Of a DNA stretch of 64,000 nt, positions 26,612 through 35,607 are shown one piece after another. Position numbers and translations under genes: made by a program. The first letter of the stretch is position 1. Each line of letters starts with the position of its first letter. Below the pieces are notes generated by a model. That model saw nothing but the letters and a program-made list of their open reading frames with translations, had not been told where the DNA came from and made no database searches. This DNA comes from PALSA-607 sp963737705. Lineage in GTDB: Bacteria; Actinomycetota; Actinomycetes; Acidothermales; Acidothermaceae. The stretch covers positions 124,001 to 188,000 of the forward strand of contig CAVTTP010000006.1 in the NCBI GenBank assembly GCA_963737705.1, given 5' to 3'.

Positions 26612-27546
26612 CCAACTCGCTCGCGAACGGACGTCGAGGAGCTGAGCTCGTGCGCGAAGCCCTCGCGCCACGACGGGTATGCAGGCTTCCAACTCAGTTC
26701 GGCCTTCGCCCGTGCGTTCGATACCGGCGGCGCCTCGACGGTCAGCAACGCTACGCCGTCACCGGCTACCAGCTTCGCCAGCCAAACGGGCGCATGCCGC
26801 GGCGGCTTGGCACCGAGCATCGATGCCATGGCCGGAACCCACTCGTGGAGCGCGGCCGGATCATCGTCAACGATGTCGTAGCGACCAACGCCGCGGGTGA
26901 GCGCGGCGAGAGTGGCACTCGCGGCGTCATCGATGTGCAGGAACTGGAAGATGGTGTCGCCCGAACCGACGATCGGTAGCAGCCGCCGGCGAATCATGGT
27001 GGTCTGTTCGCCGTCACGGCCCAACGAAGTACCAGGTCCGTAGAACCCGCCGTAGCTGAGAACTACTCCATCGCGCTCAAGAACAGAGTCCTCGAGTGAT
27101 CGCATTGCGTCGCGACCGGCGATGAGACCAGCTGGGGCGCCGGCATCCAATCGCGGTGCCCGTGCGAACGCCAGTGCGCAGAAGCCCTGTGCGACGAAGC
27201 GCGTGACACCAACGTCCCACGCAGCATCGAGCAGGTTCTGCGTACCGACAGTGCGCAGCTGATTGGTAACCGCGAATGCCTTGCCGAGATTGCGCGAAGT
27301 CCTACCGAGGTTGGCCAGTGCGGTCGCCTGGTGCACGATCACATCGGGTTTCGCGTTAGCGATCGCGCGCCTAGTCGCAGCGGCGTCGAGTAGATCGAGT
27401 TGCACGGCGTCCGCACCGAGCGCCGTAAGCTGGTCAAACTTGGTCGATGTGGTCGTTGTGCCGGTGACCTGATGTCCAGTAGAGACCAGTAGCGGCACCA
27501 ATCGGCGTCCGATCGCACCGCTTGCGCCTGCAAGGAAAACTCTCAT
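26608..27546 (-). CDS. NAD(P)-dependent epimerase/dehydratase family protein, ECF41-linked
   Basis: This 312-residue extended-SDR protein begins MRVFLAGASGAIGRRLVPLL, with the GxxGxxG nucleotide site, and has YGGFYGPGTS carrying a tyrosine near the usual catalytic position. Stops overlap convergently with nhaA (CTAA). It is divergent from an ECF41 sigma factor. ECF41 genes are typically next to a gene for a carboxymuconolactone decarboxylase, oxidoreductase or epimerase, which fits. A matching ECF41-type promoter lies upstream. The substrate is unknown. Confidence 0.87.
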   Translation of the reverse strand: MRVFLAGASGAIGRRLVPLLVSTGHQVTGTTTTSTKFDQLTALGADAVQLDLLDAAATRRAIANAKPDVIVHQATALANLGRTSRNLGKAFAVTNQLRTVGTQNLLDAAWDVGVTRFVAQGFCALAFARAPRLDAGAPAGLIAGRDAMRSLEDSVLERDGVVLSYGGFYGPGTSLGRDGEQTTMIRRRLLPIVGSGDTIFQFLHIDDAASATLAALTRGVGRYDIVDDDPAALHEWVPAMASMLGAKPPRHAPVWLAKLVAGDGVALLTVEAPPVSNARAKAELSWKPAYPSWREGFAHELSSSTSVRERVG

Positions 27547-27567
27547 GACACTCCTCCAGTTTCGTCG

Positions 27568-27597
27568 TCCTACGCATGAGACTCCTACGCATGAGAC
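27568..27597. repeat. Perfect 15-bp tandem duplication in the epimerase leader
   Basis: TCCTACGCATGAGAC occurs twice head to tail (27568-27582, 27583-27597). It overlaps the -10 region and leader of the minus-strand ECF41-type promoter. Confidence 0.9.
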
Positions 27598-27621
27598 GAG
27601 GCACCCCACGGGCCTGTGACA
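27595..27621 (-). promoter_or_regulatory. ECF41-type promoter for the epimerase gene
   Basis: On the minus strand TGTCACA (27621-27615), a 16-bp spacer and CGTC (27598-27595) match the -35/-10 pattern reported for ECF41 sigma factors. It lies about 50 bp ahead of the epimerase start. Confidence 0.75.
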
Positions 27622-27643
27622 ACGCCTCTTGACCCCAAGGGCT

Positions 27644-27670
27644 TGTCACTGGCGGACCGGCGAAATCGTC
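27644..27670 (+). promoter_or_regulatory. ECF41-type promoter for the sigma factor gene
   Basis: TGTCACT (27644-27650), a 16-bp spacer and CGTC (27667-27670) mirror the minus-strand promoter with identical spacing. It lies 28 bp upstream of the sigma factor ATG and implies autoregulation. Confidence 0.75.
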
Positions 27671-27697
27671 ATACGGTGGAGGAGAGGGAGGCAGACC

Positions 27698-28666
27698 ATG
27701 TCGGACGACGATGAGCTGGCGCGCACGTACACGGAACTACGTCCGCTGCTCTTCTCGATCGCCTACCGCATGCTCGGAAGCGTGAGCGACGCCGAGGATG
27801 TCGTGCAGGAGTCCTTCGTGCGATACCGGCGCGCGCTCGATGACGGCGTGGACGTTGAATCGACGCGTTCGTACTTAGCGTCGATCACCACGCGGCTGTC
27901 ACTTGACCACCTGAAATCTGCGCGCGTGCAACGCGAGACGTATGTCGGGATGTGGTTGCCCGAGCCGATACTTGCCGACCCAATGCCCGACGTCGCGGCG
28001 CATGCCGAGATTTCCGACTCGTTGTCGACCGCATTTCTCGTTTTGCTCGAGACTCTGTCGCCGACCGAACGCGCGGTGTTCTTGCTGCGCGACGTGTTCG
28101 CCTATGAGTTCGACGAGATCGCCGCAGTTGTCGGCAAGAGCTCCGACAACTGCCGTCAGTTGCTCGTGCGCGCCCGCAAGCGCATCGACGAACGGCGACC
28201 TCGCTACGAGGCATCGCGCGAGCAAAAGCGTGCGCTCGCCGAGCGGTTCTTTGCCGCTGTCGAGGCTGGCGACGTTGCCGGGTTGCAGACCATGCTCGCC
28301 GCCGACGTCACGTTTACCGGGGATGGCGGCGGCAAGGCGCCCGCGGCGGCTCGCGCTGTGATGGGCATCGACAAGGTCGGCCGCTTCATGATCGCCCTGG
28401 TCGCTTTCGGCGCCGAGATTGGCATGGTGTTGACCCCACTCGACGTCAACGGCGAGCCGGGCATGATCTTCACGACGGACGGCGGACTCGTCCTTGGCGT
28501 GCTCAGCCTCGACATCGCCGACGGGGAGATACAGGCGCTGCACGCGGTCGTCAATCCCGACAAGCTCCAGCATCTCGGCCCGGTGGGCGACCTACGGACA
28601 CTCGTCGAGCACGCCCGCATGCACAGCACAGCACAGCACAGCGCAGCGCAGCCACCGCAGGCCTGA
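27698..28666 (+). CDS. ECF41-family sigma factor with SnoaL-like C-terminal domain
   Basis: This 322-residue protein starts at ATG 27698 after GGAGGAGAGGGAGG. Sigma region 2 has IAYRMLGSVSDAEDVVQESF and region 4 has LSPTERAVFLLRDVFAYEFDEIA. The C-terminal SnoaL-like domain carries the two ECF41 hallmarks, DGGGK and NPDKL, through which the domain modulates sigma activity in place of an anti-sigma protein. It has divergent matched promoters with the epimerase gene. The last 15 residues are a low-complexity HSTAQHSAAQPPQA tail encoded by CAGCA repeats, which looks like a recent extension. Confidence 0.93.
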   Translation: MSDDDELARTYTELRPLLFSIAYRMLGSVSDAEDVVQESFVRYRRALDDGVDVESTRSYLASITTRLSLDHLKSARVQRETYVGMWLPEPILADPMPDVAAHAEISDSLSTAFLVLLETLSPTERAVFLLRDVFAYEFDEIAAVVGKSSDNCRQLLVRARKRIDERRPRYEASREQKRALAERFFAAVEAGDVAGLQTMLAADVTFTGDGGGKAPAAARAVMGIDKVGRFMIALVAFGAEIGMVLTPLDVNGEPGMIFTTDGGLVLGVLSLDIADGEIQALHAVVNPDKLQHLGPVGDLRTLVEHARMHSTAQHSAAQPPQA

Positions 28667-28748
28667 CCTCGAGCAGTAGACAACGCAGACCGGCGTGCGG
28701 GCCGTTAGGGTCGACTGACACTCTCCCAGCGCCCGGAGCCGCACCCAG

Positions 28749-29321
28749 ATGTCTGAGCCCGTCAGCGATCTCGAACCAGCCCTCGACGAAGCAACCCGAC
28801 CTCGTGCCCCGCGTCACGACGACGCAGTCGGGACGGCGGCGGGCCGGGCTTCGGCGCAGCTGCTCGCGAGCGTGCACGAGCACCTGCGATCCGAACTCGA
28901 CCAGATCCGTGACGTCGTCGCCGAGGTCGCAGTCGGTCGTTCAAGTGCCGCTGTCGCGCGGTCATTGATCAACGAGATGTCAATGCGGCAGAACTACTGG
29001 TCACTGGGAGCCTTCTGCGCGACCTACTGCCGGGTGCTGACGATTCATCACGCGATCGAGGACGCGAACCTGTTCGTCGATCTCAAGTCACGCGACGCCG
29101 ACCTCACACCGGTGATCAAACGCCTCAGCGAAGAGCACGAAGTTGTGGCCGCCGTTCTGTCACGCCTCGATGCGGCGCTGGTCGCCATGGTCGACGATGA
29201 CGAACACCTCAGCAAGGTGCAGGCCGAGGTCGACCGGCTGACCGACATCCTGCTGTCACACCTCGCCTACGAGGAGCAAGAACTCCTCGGCCCGATCGCT
29301 AGGCTCGGCATCGGCATCTGA
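28749..29321 (+). CDS. Hemerythrin HHE domain protein
   Basis: This 190-residue four-helix protein has iron-ligand candidates in HEHLRSELDQI (about 44), TIHHAIEDANLF (about 100), EEHEVVAAVL (about 128) and SHLAYEEQELL (about 178). These are the spaced H/HxxxE sites of hemerythrin-like domains, which bind a di-iron centre and sense or handle oxygen, NO or iron. It stands alone between the sigma factor and a convergent ABC operon. Confidence 0.88.
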   Translation: MSEPVSDLEPALDEATRPRAPRHDDAVGTAAGRASAQLLASVHEHLRSELDQIRDVVAEVAVGRSSAAVARSLINEMSMRQNYWSLGAFCATYCRVLTIHHAIEDANLFVDLKSRDADLTPVIKRLSEEHEVVAAVLSRLDAALVAMVDDDEHLSKVQAEVDRLTDILLSHLAYEEQELLGPIARLGIGI

Positions 29322-29341
29322 ACCGAGTAGGCCGAGGACGG

Positions 29342-30217
29342 CTACGACGTGACGTCTGCGGTCGTGATGCGCGACCACGCCGCAGCGGTGAAGACCGCGA
29401 AGTAGCCAATCGGAACCAGCATGCCGTGCAACAGCTGGCTCGTGTCGACCTGCGTTCGCAGCAAGGTGGCGAAATCGAGCCAGTGGTGGGTCAGCAGGAT
29501 TCCCCGGATGCCGCCCAACTGAGGCACAGTGTCAAGCACCGTGAGGATGACCGCGAGCACCACCGTTGCGGCCATCGCACCGACCGGAACTTCCGTCAGC
29601 GTCGAGAAGAACAACGCAATCCCTGCGAGCCCCAGCAAGTCGACGAACACGTAACCCGCGACCGCAAACGAGCGCAGCAGCCCATTACTGACGGACACGG
29701 TGTCACCGGACAGCAGCGTCATTCCGTGCGTGCCGAACAACGCGACTCCGAGCACGAGTCCAACGACCGTCACTAGGGCAATCGCCGCGACCATGAACGC
29801 GATCACCCCAGCTGTCTTTACCGCCAGCAGCCGAGTGCGTGAAACGGGGACGGTGAGCAAGTACCGGAGAGTCCCACTATTTGCCTCGCCGGCGACCGCA
29901 TCTCCCGCAACTACGGCGACCGCAACTGGGAAGAGAAAGGGAAGGCACAGAGTCAGAGCCGCGAACGCGAGGAAGAGCCCGTTGCTGGTGATCTGGCCGA
30001 TGAACGCGGGACCCTGCCCTCCGCTAGGAGCACTGATCTTGACTGCAATGCCGATAAAGATCGGGAAGGCGCCGAGCACCGCGAGGATCGCGAGATTGCG
30101 CCGACGCCGGAAGATGATCGAGATCTCACTGACGAACTGGCGAACAAAGACCCCGTGATAGCGGACACGCGGAATGACCGGCGCGTGCAGCTCAGCGACC
30201 ATGTCAGCGGACGACAT
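29342..30217 (-). CDS. ABC-2 type transporter permease
   Basis: This 291-residue membrane protein has six hydrophobic stretches. After a cytoplasmic start (VRQFVSEISIIFRRRRNLAI) comes the conserved GDAVAGEANSGTLRYLLTVPVSRTRLL in two parts, typical of ABC-2 export permeases. I chose ATG 30217 because GGGGGAGGG lies 5 bases upstream; it overlaps the ATPase by 14 bp. It is the last gene of a LolA-like/ATPase/permease operon. The cargo is unknown. Confidence 0.9.
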   Translation of the reverse strand: MSSADMVAELHAPVIPRVRYHGVFVRQFVSEISIIFRRRRNLAILAVLGAFPIFIGIAVKISAPSGGQGPAFIGQITSNGLFLAFAALTLCLPFLFPVAVAVVAGDAVAGEANSGTLRYLLTVPVSRTRLLAVKTAGVIAFMVAAIALVTVVGLVLGVALFGTHGMTLLSGDTVSVSNGLLRSFAVAGYVFVDLLGLAGIALFFSTLTEVPVGAMAATVVLAVILTVLDTVPQLGGIRGILLTHHWLDFATLLRTQVDTSQLLHGMLVPIGYFAVFTAAAWSRITTADVTS

Positions 30218-31175
30218 CGAAACCCTCCCCCGTCAGCTTCACGAACAGATCCTCAAGAAGCGGCCGCTCGACGCGCAACCCGCGCACCGCGACGTCCGCT
30301 CGAACCAATGCCGCGTTGATGACGTCAGGAGTGGAATCACCCATCGTGACCAACAAGTGGTCGGCCGTTTGCTCCGACACCGACACGTCCATCTCTGCAA
30401 GCACGCCGAGAGCACGCTCGACGTCCGGCGTCTCGATCCGCAGCAACGCCGCCGCAACCCCCAGCACCTGATCCAGCTGGCCCTGTCGCAACAGCTTGCC
30501 GGCGCTCATGATGCCCACGTGCGTGGCGACCTGCTCGATCTCGGCGAGCAGGTGGCTCGATACCAACACCGTGGTTCCGTCGGCGGCGAGCTCGCGAATG
30601 AGCCCGCGCACCTCTCGAGTACCTTGCGGGTCGAGGCCGTTCGTGGGCTCGTCGAGAATCAGCAGGTCGCGCGGCCGCAACAGTGCGGCGGCAAGTCCTA
30701 GCCGCTGTTTCATGCCGAGCGAGTAGCGGCGGTAGGTCTTCTTCGCGGCCGCCGACAACCCCACTCGCTCGAGCGCAGAACCAATGCGCGAAGCGGACGT
30801 CGAGGGGTCGGTGCTCGCGTCGTAGGCGTCGAGACGCCGCAAGTTGTCGTGACCGGTGAGGTAGGGATGGAACGCCGGCCCTTCGACCAAAGTACCGACC
30901 CGGCTCAACACATCACCGGCTGCTGCGGGCATCGCACCGCCGAGCAGTTCGACGGTGCCCGCATGCGGTGACATCAGGCCAAGCAGCAACCGGATCGTGG
31001 TCGTCTTGCCCGAACCGTTCGGGCCGAGGAACCCGTACACCGCACCTCGCGGAACCGCGAGGTCGACGGAGTTGACAGCTATGTGCTGCCCGAACCGGCG
31101 GGTGAGGCCGTGCGTCGCGATGGCAAGCGACGTATCAGTCGGAGTCGACGTCAACGCCGTGGCGACCGCGGTCAC
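30204..31175 (-). CDS. ABC transporter ATP-binding protein
   Basis: This 323-residue ATPase partners the ABC-2 permease. Walker A is GPNGSGKTT (about 55), the signature is YSLGMKQRLGLA (about 150), Walker B is LLILDEPTNGLDPQG and the H-loop is VLVSSHLLAEIE. It has a C-terminal extension of about 80 residues like those of drug/lipid exporters. GTG 31175 overlaps the LolA-like stop by 4 bp. Confidence 0.94.
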   Translation of the reverse strand: MTAVATALTSTPTDTSLAIATHGLTRRFGQHIAVNSVDLAVPRGAVYGFLGPNGSGKTTTIRLLLGLMSPHAGTVELLGGAMPAAAGDVLSRVGTLVEGPAFHPYLTGHDNLRRLDAYDASTDPSTSASRIGSALERVGLSAAAKKTYRRYSLGMKQRLGLAAALLRPRDLLILDEPTNGLDPQGTREVRGLIRELAADGTTVLVSSHLLAEIEQVATHVGIMSAGKLLRQGQLDQVLGVAAALLRIETPDVERALGVLAEMDVSVSEQTADHLLVTMGDSTPDVINAALVRADVAVRGLRVERPLLEDLFVKLTGEGFDVVR

Positions 31176-32434
31176 AAGCCGTGTCCGCTCGAAGCGACCT
31201 TCTCGATATTCGCCACGCTGACCGGGCCGACATAGGCCGTGCCGTCATGCGTGATGTAGATCGTTAGGAGCGCGGTCGTGATCACCTCGCCACCAGGGAC
31301 CTGCGTGGCTATGTCATCGAGAGGTGAGTCGCGCCGGATGGTCACGGCCGGACCACTCGAAGACGCCGGCCCACTTGACGCTGGGCTCGACGGTAGCGGC
31401 GGACCGACCGAATCTGCGGGCACCGCGTTGGTGATCTTGATGACCGCGGTCCAGCCCTTGCCAAGCTCGGTGACTTTCCGGGCTGGCGTCACGTTCGTAG
31501 ACGTGTCTCCCGGCGTGACGAGGGTCTGTTGTGGGCCGCTAGGTGCACTGCCTCGGATCCGAGTGTGGACGACGAAATTGCTGTTGTTGCCGAACGGGGT
31601 GTCGTCGAGGCTGTCGCCAAACGGTGCGGTGTCCTGCTCGACGCTCGCACCGGCGGGCGGCACGAACTCGAAGACAGAGGTATTGGGCACGTTGAAGCTG
31701 ACGCTGGTGAACCCAACCTGGAACGCGGGGCTCGTCGCACCCGCCGCGAAAATCTGCAAGCGCAGCGGCACGGAGGTCGCAGCATCAATGGCGATCTGCA
31801 CACTGCCGATGAGCGAGCGAGTGTCTTTCGGCGAGAGCTGCAGCTGGTACGCGGCGCGACCGGCGACTCGGGCGGTGCGATCGACAACCACGGCAGTCGT
31901 CGGGTCGATGGCGGCAAGTGCCTTCTCAGCCGCAGCCTGCGGGTCGAGCGACGGCGCGGCGCTGGCGATCGAGGAGCCGACCTGGTCGGACTCATCCGGA
32001 GTAAGCGTCTTATGCGTAACCGTTCGAGTACTCGAGTCGTAGCTCCACAAGTCGCTACCGTTGTGAATGAGATCGTCCTCGGAGAGCTGCCCGAGCAACG
32101 CGAACCGCTGCTTGTCCTTGCCGGCGTACCACACGTTCATCGTGTTCGAGCCGGTCACCAGCGACTCGAGCGACAGGCCCGAGCCTCCGCTGGAACCAAG
32201 CAACCCGGAGATGTCCGGCAGCCCGAGTTTCGCGGTCTCGACAATCGTGCCCGACAACCCGGCGGGCGACGCATTCTCGACAGCCACGAGTAGCTGGGCA
32301 GCGGTCTTCGGCGCCAGCTTGGGCTGACCCGATGCGCTTGCGGCAGCGGTGGTGGCGACGGAAGCAACGGCGATGGCGGCCGCAATTCCGGCTGGCAGAA
32401 GCCAGCGGAGGCGGCGCGAAGCAAGACGTGTCAT
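31172..32434 (-). CDS. LolA/RseB-like exported lipid-binding-type protein
   Basis: This protein of about 420 residues has an N-terminal membrane/signal segment (about 12-35, ending AAASASG). The mature part has the LolA-like half-barrel feel: LSGTIVETAKLGLP, NTMNVWYAGKDKQRFALLG, LWSYDSSTRTVTHKTL, and AAYQLQLSPKD. A Pro/Ser-rich region follows, then a C-terminal TTALLTIYITHDGTAYVGP. Coupled to an ABC ATPase and permease, it may receive or monitor a lipidic cargo outside the membrane. I placed the start at ATG 32434; the frame is open further upstream without similarity. Confidence 0.72.
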   Translation of the reverse strand: MTRLASRRLRWLLPAGIAAAIAVASVATTAAASASGQPKLAPKTAAQLLVAVENASPAGLSGTIVETAKLGLPDISGLLGSSGGSGLSLESLVTGSNTMNVWYAGKDKQRFALLGQLSEDDLIHNGSDLWSYDSSTRTVTHKTLTPDESDQVGSSIASAAPSLDPQAAAEKALAAIDPTTAVVVDRTARVAGRAAYQLQLSPKDTRSLIGSVQIAIDAATSVPLRLQIFAAGATSPAFQVGFTSVSFNVPNTSVFEFVPPAGASVEQDTAPFGDSLDDTPFGNNSNFVVHTRIRGSAPSGPQQTLVTPGDTSTNVTPARKVTELGKGWTAVIKITNAVPADSVGPPLPSSPASSGPASSSGPAVTIRRDSPLDDIATQVPGGEVITTALLTIYITHDGTAYVGPVSVANIEKVASSGHGL

Positions 32435-32531
32435 GCGATCACTATCGGCGGCCACCCGCCGTCCCGCATCTTTGTGGCCCTCGGCGCTCAGCAACGTCAC
32501 AGCATCGGGCGGCTGTGGCATCGTGACGCCT

Positions 32532-33191
32532 ATGCGATTGCTGATCGTCGAGGACGAACACCGCATGGCCGCCGCGATGCAGCGCGGCCTGGTACATGCG
32601 GGATTCACCGTCGATGTCGCGGGTGACGGGATCAGTGGGCTTGAGATGGCGACGGCCGTTGGCTACGACGTGATCGTGCTCGATGTGATGCTGCCGGGAC
32701 TCTCCGGGTACGAAGTAACGCGGCAACTAAGAGCACGAGAAATATGGACGCCGATCCTGCTCGCGTCTGCGAAAGATGGCGACTACGACCAGGCAGACGG
32801 GCTCGACCTCGGCGCCGACGACTACCTCACGAAGCCTTTCTCTTTCGTCGTTTTGCTTGCTCGCATCCGCGCGTTGCTGCGTCGCGGTGCGGCCGGTCCG
32901 CGGCCTTCGGTCCTCGCAGCGGCTGGTCTGACCCTGGACCCTGCTGCGCGAACTGTCAGCAAAGACGGTACGCAGATCGACCTGACCGCACGCGAATTCG
33001 CGATGCTCGAATATCTGATGAGGCAGCACCCGCTTCCGGTCACCAAGGCAGAGCTGCTCGAACACGTGTGGAGTGACGCGACGACCGAAGCGAATGCGGT
33101 CGAGGTGTACGCGGGCTACCTTCGGCGAAAGCTCGGCCGCGACGTCGTGCAGACCGTTCGGGGTGCCGGCTATCGGTTGCGCGCAACGTGA
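32532..33191 (+). CDS. Response regulator, OmpR/PhoB family
   Basis: This 219-residue protein has a receiver domain with IVEDE at the start, the phospho-acceptor D51 in VLDVMLPG, and the TKPF lysine. A winged helix (ALTAREFAMLEYL-like, then VYAGYLRRKL and VRGAGYRL) follows. It is divergent from the LolA/ABC operon, 97 bp apart, so it may control that operon. It overlaps its kinase (GTGA). Confidence 0.94.
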   Translation: MRLLIVEDEHRMAAAMQRGLVHAGFTVDVAGDGISGLEMATAVGYDVIVLDVMLPGLSGYEVTRQLRAREIWTPILLASAKDGDYDQADGLDLGADDYLTKPFSFVVLLARIRALLRRGAAGPRPSVLAAAGLTLDPAARTVSKDGTQIDLTAREFAMLEYLMRQHPLPVTKAELLEHVWSDATTEANAVEVYAGYLRRKLGRDVVQTVRGAGYRLRAT

Positions 33192-34510
33192 ACCCGTTGA
33201 AGTGGTGGGCTCGGCGGACGCTGAGGCTTCGCGTCACTGCAACGGCTACCCTCGTTCTCGCTGTCGGACTCGTCCTCGGCACCACCGTGCTGAGCTCATT
33301 GTTCTTTCACAGCAGGGTCAAAGTGGTCGACCTGACCGTGCACGCCGAGCTCGCGACCGTCACTCAATTGGTCGTCGCGGACGCCCTTCCTGTGCCATTG
33401 CCGTCGGCGCCGGGCGGCACCGCCTTCGCCCAGGTTCTCGACGCTGCGGACACTGTGCTCGCCGCGACGACGTCGGCGAGTACGGTCCTGCCGTTACTGC
33501 CGGTGTCGCAGTACACACATCGACTCGGCCACGCGTTCACGACCACGGCGAGCTCCCTAGGTACAACGCCATTGCGCGTCGAGGCACAGACCGCGATGCT
33601 GCGCGGCGTCCCTGTGACTGTGCTTGTCGCCGTACCGTTCGCCGACGTCACATCGGCACTAGACGCGTTGCGCACCGTGGTTGTGATCGTCGTACCCCTC
33701 GTGCTACTTGCGGCTGCCGCCGCAACATGGCTCGCCGTCAGTTCGGCATTGCGTCCCGTCGACGACATGCGTGCGGCTGCAGATGCGGTCGACGTCAACG
33801 CGAGTAACACTGCGCCGCAACTCGCCGAACCGCCGAGTGGTGACGAGTTGCGACGGCTCGGGCAGACCCTGAATCGAATGCTTCGCAGGTTGCACGTCGC
33901 TGGTGAGCAGCAGCGCAGCTTCATCGCCGACGCCGCCCACGAATTGCGGTCGCCGATCGCCTCGGTGCAGACCCAACTCGAGGTCGCTCTTGCCACCGAC
34001 ACTGCACCGAATGAGTGGCCCGCGGTCGCACGCGACGTGCTTGCCGACGTCCAACGGCTCAGCCGTCTTGCCGATGACTTGCTGTTGCTTGCGCGCCTCG
34101 ACAGTCGGCCGCCCAAGCTCGACTCGGCGGTTGACATCGGGCTCATCGCCTGCCCCGGCGGAGCGTCGATTCTCGTATCGGGCGACGAGGCGGCGCTGTC
34201 GCGCATGCTCGAGAACCTCACCTCGAATGCGGGCCGGTATGCCAGTGCCGTCTCGGTACACGCGACGGCTGTTGGCGGTGAGGTCGTCATCACAGTCGAC
34301 GACGACGGGCCGGGCATTGCACCAGCCGATCGAGAGCGCGTCTTTGAACGGTGGGTGCGGCTCGACGCCGGACGCAGCAGCAATGACGGTGGATCGGGTC
34401 TTGGGTTGGCAATCTCCCGTTCGATCGCGCGCGCACACGGAGGCGACATCACGCTCGACGAGAGCCCGCTCGGCGGTCTCCGCGCGCAAATCCGCCTGCC
34501 GCAGCGCTGA
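33188..34510 (+). CDS. Sensor histidine kinase
   Basis: This 440-residue membrane kinase has TM1 at about 14-40, an extracytoplasmic domain of about 110 residues, TM2 at about 158-180 and a HAMP linker. The H-box FIADAAHELRSPIASVQ has the phospho-histidine near 251. Beyond it come the N-box NLTSNAGRYA, G1 DDDGPGIAP and G2 GSGLGLAIS. It starts at GTG 33188 within the regulator stop. The signal is unknown; the divergent ABC/LolA operon suggests an envelope stress cue. Confidence 0.94.
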   Translation: MNPLKWWARRTLRLRVTATATLVLAVGLVLGTTVLSSLFFHSRVKVVDLTVHAELATVTQLVVADALPVPLPSAPGGTAFAQVLDAADTVLAATTSASTVLPLLPVSQYTHRLGHAFTTTASSLGTTPLRVEAQTAMLRGVPVTVLVAVPFADVTSALDALRTVVVIVVPLVLLAAAAATWLAVSSALRPVDDMRAAADAVDVNASNTAPQLAEPPSGDELRRLGQTLNRMLRRLHVAGEQQRSFIADAAHELRSPIASVQTQLEVALATDTAPNEWPAVARDVLADVQRLSRLADDLLLLARLDSRPPKLDSAVDIGLIACPGGASILVSGDEAALSRMLENLTSNAGRYASAVSVHATAVGGEVVITVDDDGPGIAPADRERVFERWVRLDAGRSSNDGGSGLGLAISRSIARAHGGDITLDESPLGGLRAQIRLPQR

Positions 34511-34566
34511 CTCGTACGGCCGGTTGGCCTAATCCGCCTGCCCGTGCTGTCGATAGGAAACCAGCC

Positions 34567-35607
34567 ATGAGGATTCCCCGTGACCGTCATATAGCGACGG
34601 CGCCTCTCGACTCGCTGACCGACGTCCCGACGATGGTCGGCTGGCTCGCCATGCTGATCGTCGCAGGTGCACTCGTCGCCGCATCGGTGAACGTCCTGCC
34701 CTACTGGCCCATCGAACACAAGAGCGTCAACTGGGTCATCGCGGCGGTGATGCTTCCGGTCGGTCTCGTCATGTGGTTCGGTCGCAATCGCGCGCCGCAC
34801 TGGGTGATCCACGCGGGTCTCATCGTCGGCGTCGGCTGCATCAGCTGGTCGGTGTGGGCGGCCGGACCCACATCGGAATCACAGGCAGCTGCCCTGTTCT
34901 ACGGATTCATGTCAGCGTTCGCGAGCGCCTTTCTTCTCCGGAGGCAGGCGGTGGCCTACGTCACCCTGGCCGGAGTGCTCTATCTCGCGGTGCTGCTCAC
35001 TCACTGGCGCGAGCAGATGGCGACCCAGTGGACGATGAACATGTTCGCGATCGCGATTCCCTGCTTGGTGATCGGGACGCTGGTAGGGCGGCTGCGGCTT
35101 CTCGCCCTGCACGACACTCTGACCGGGCTACCGAACCGCAGACTCCTAGAGGAAACGCTGACCGCCCAAATCAACATGGCCACTCGCGACAAGCGAGCCT
35201 TCGCCGTCGCCGCCATCGACCTCGATGGATTGAAGCACGTGAACGACACCGAGGGCCACGCCGCGGGCGATCGGCTGCTGCAGTCGGCTGCCGCAGGCTG
35301 GACGTCAGTGCTGCGGGCCGGCGACTCGCTCGCCCGCGTGGGCGGCGACGAGTTCGTTCTCGTCTTGTTCGACACCGATCTCAGTGGTGCGCTCGAAGCT
35401 GTGCAGCGACTTCGCGACGCGACCCCGCAGGTGAGTTTCTCTGCCGGGGCCGTGTGCTGGACCGGCCAATCGATCGACGAACTGCTGCGCCGCGCAGACG
35501 CGGGCTTATATGCGTCGAAGAAGATGGGCGGCGGTATTACGGTCACCGACCCTACTGCCGCATGGAAGAGTGCGACTGAAGGACAACCCCTGGACCTAAC
35601 AAGCTGA
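34567..35607 (+). CDS. Diguanylate cyclase with N-terminal membrane domain
   Basis: This 346-residue protein has about six hydrophobic segments up to residue 175, then a GGDEF domain: DTLTGLPNRRLLEETL, the active site RVGGDEFVLVL and a c-di-GMP inhibitory site RAGD five residues before it. It should make c-di-GMP and be product-inhibited. Its last 56 bp overlap the convergent monooxygenase gene. The sensory ligand is unknown. Confidence 0.93.
   Translation: MRIPRDRHIATAPLDSLTDVPTMVGWLAMLIVAGALVAASVNVLPYWPIEHKSVNWVIAAVMLPVGLVMWFGRNRAPHWVIHAGLIVGVGCISWSVWAAGPTSESQAAALFYGFMSAFASAFLLRRQAVAYVTLAGVLYLAVLLTHWREQMATQWTMNMFAIAIPCLVIGTLVGRLRLLALHDTLTGLPNRRLLEETLTAQINMATRDKRAFAVAAIDLDGLKHVNDTEGHAAGDRLLQSAAAGWTSVLRAGDSLARVGGDEFVLVLFDTDLSGALEAVQRLRDATPQVSFSAGAVCWTGQSIDELLRRADAGLYASKKMGGGITVTDPTAAWKSATEGQPLDLTS

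Noticed and set aside
28620..28660. CAGCA/CAGCG repeats as a third member of the 27-bp family
   Set aside because: These are simple short repeats at the 3' end of the sigma factor gene, without 27-bp periodicity or inverted ends.
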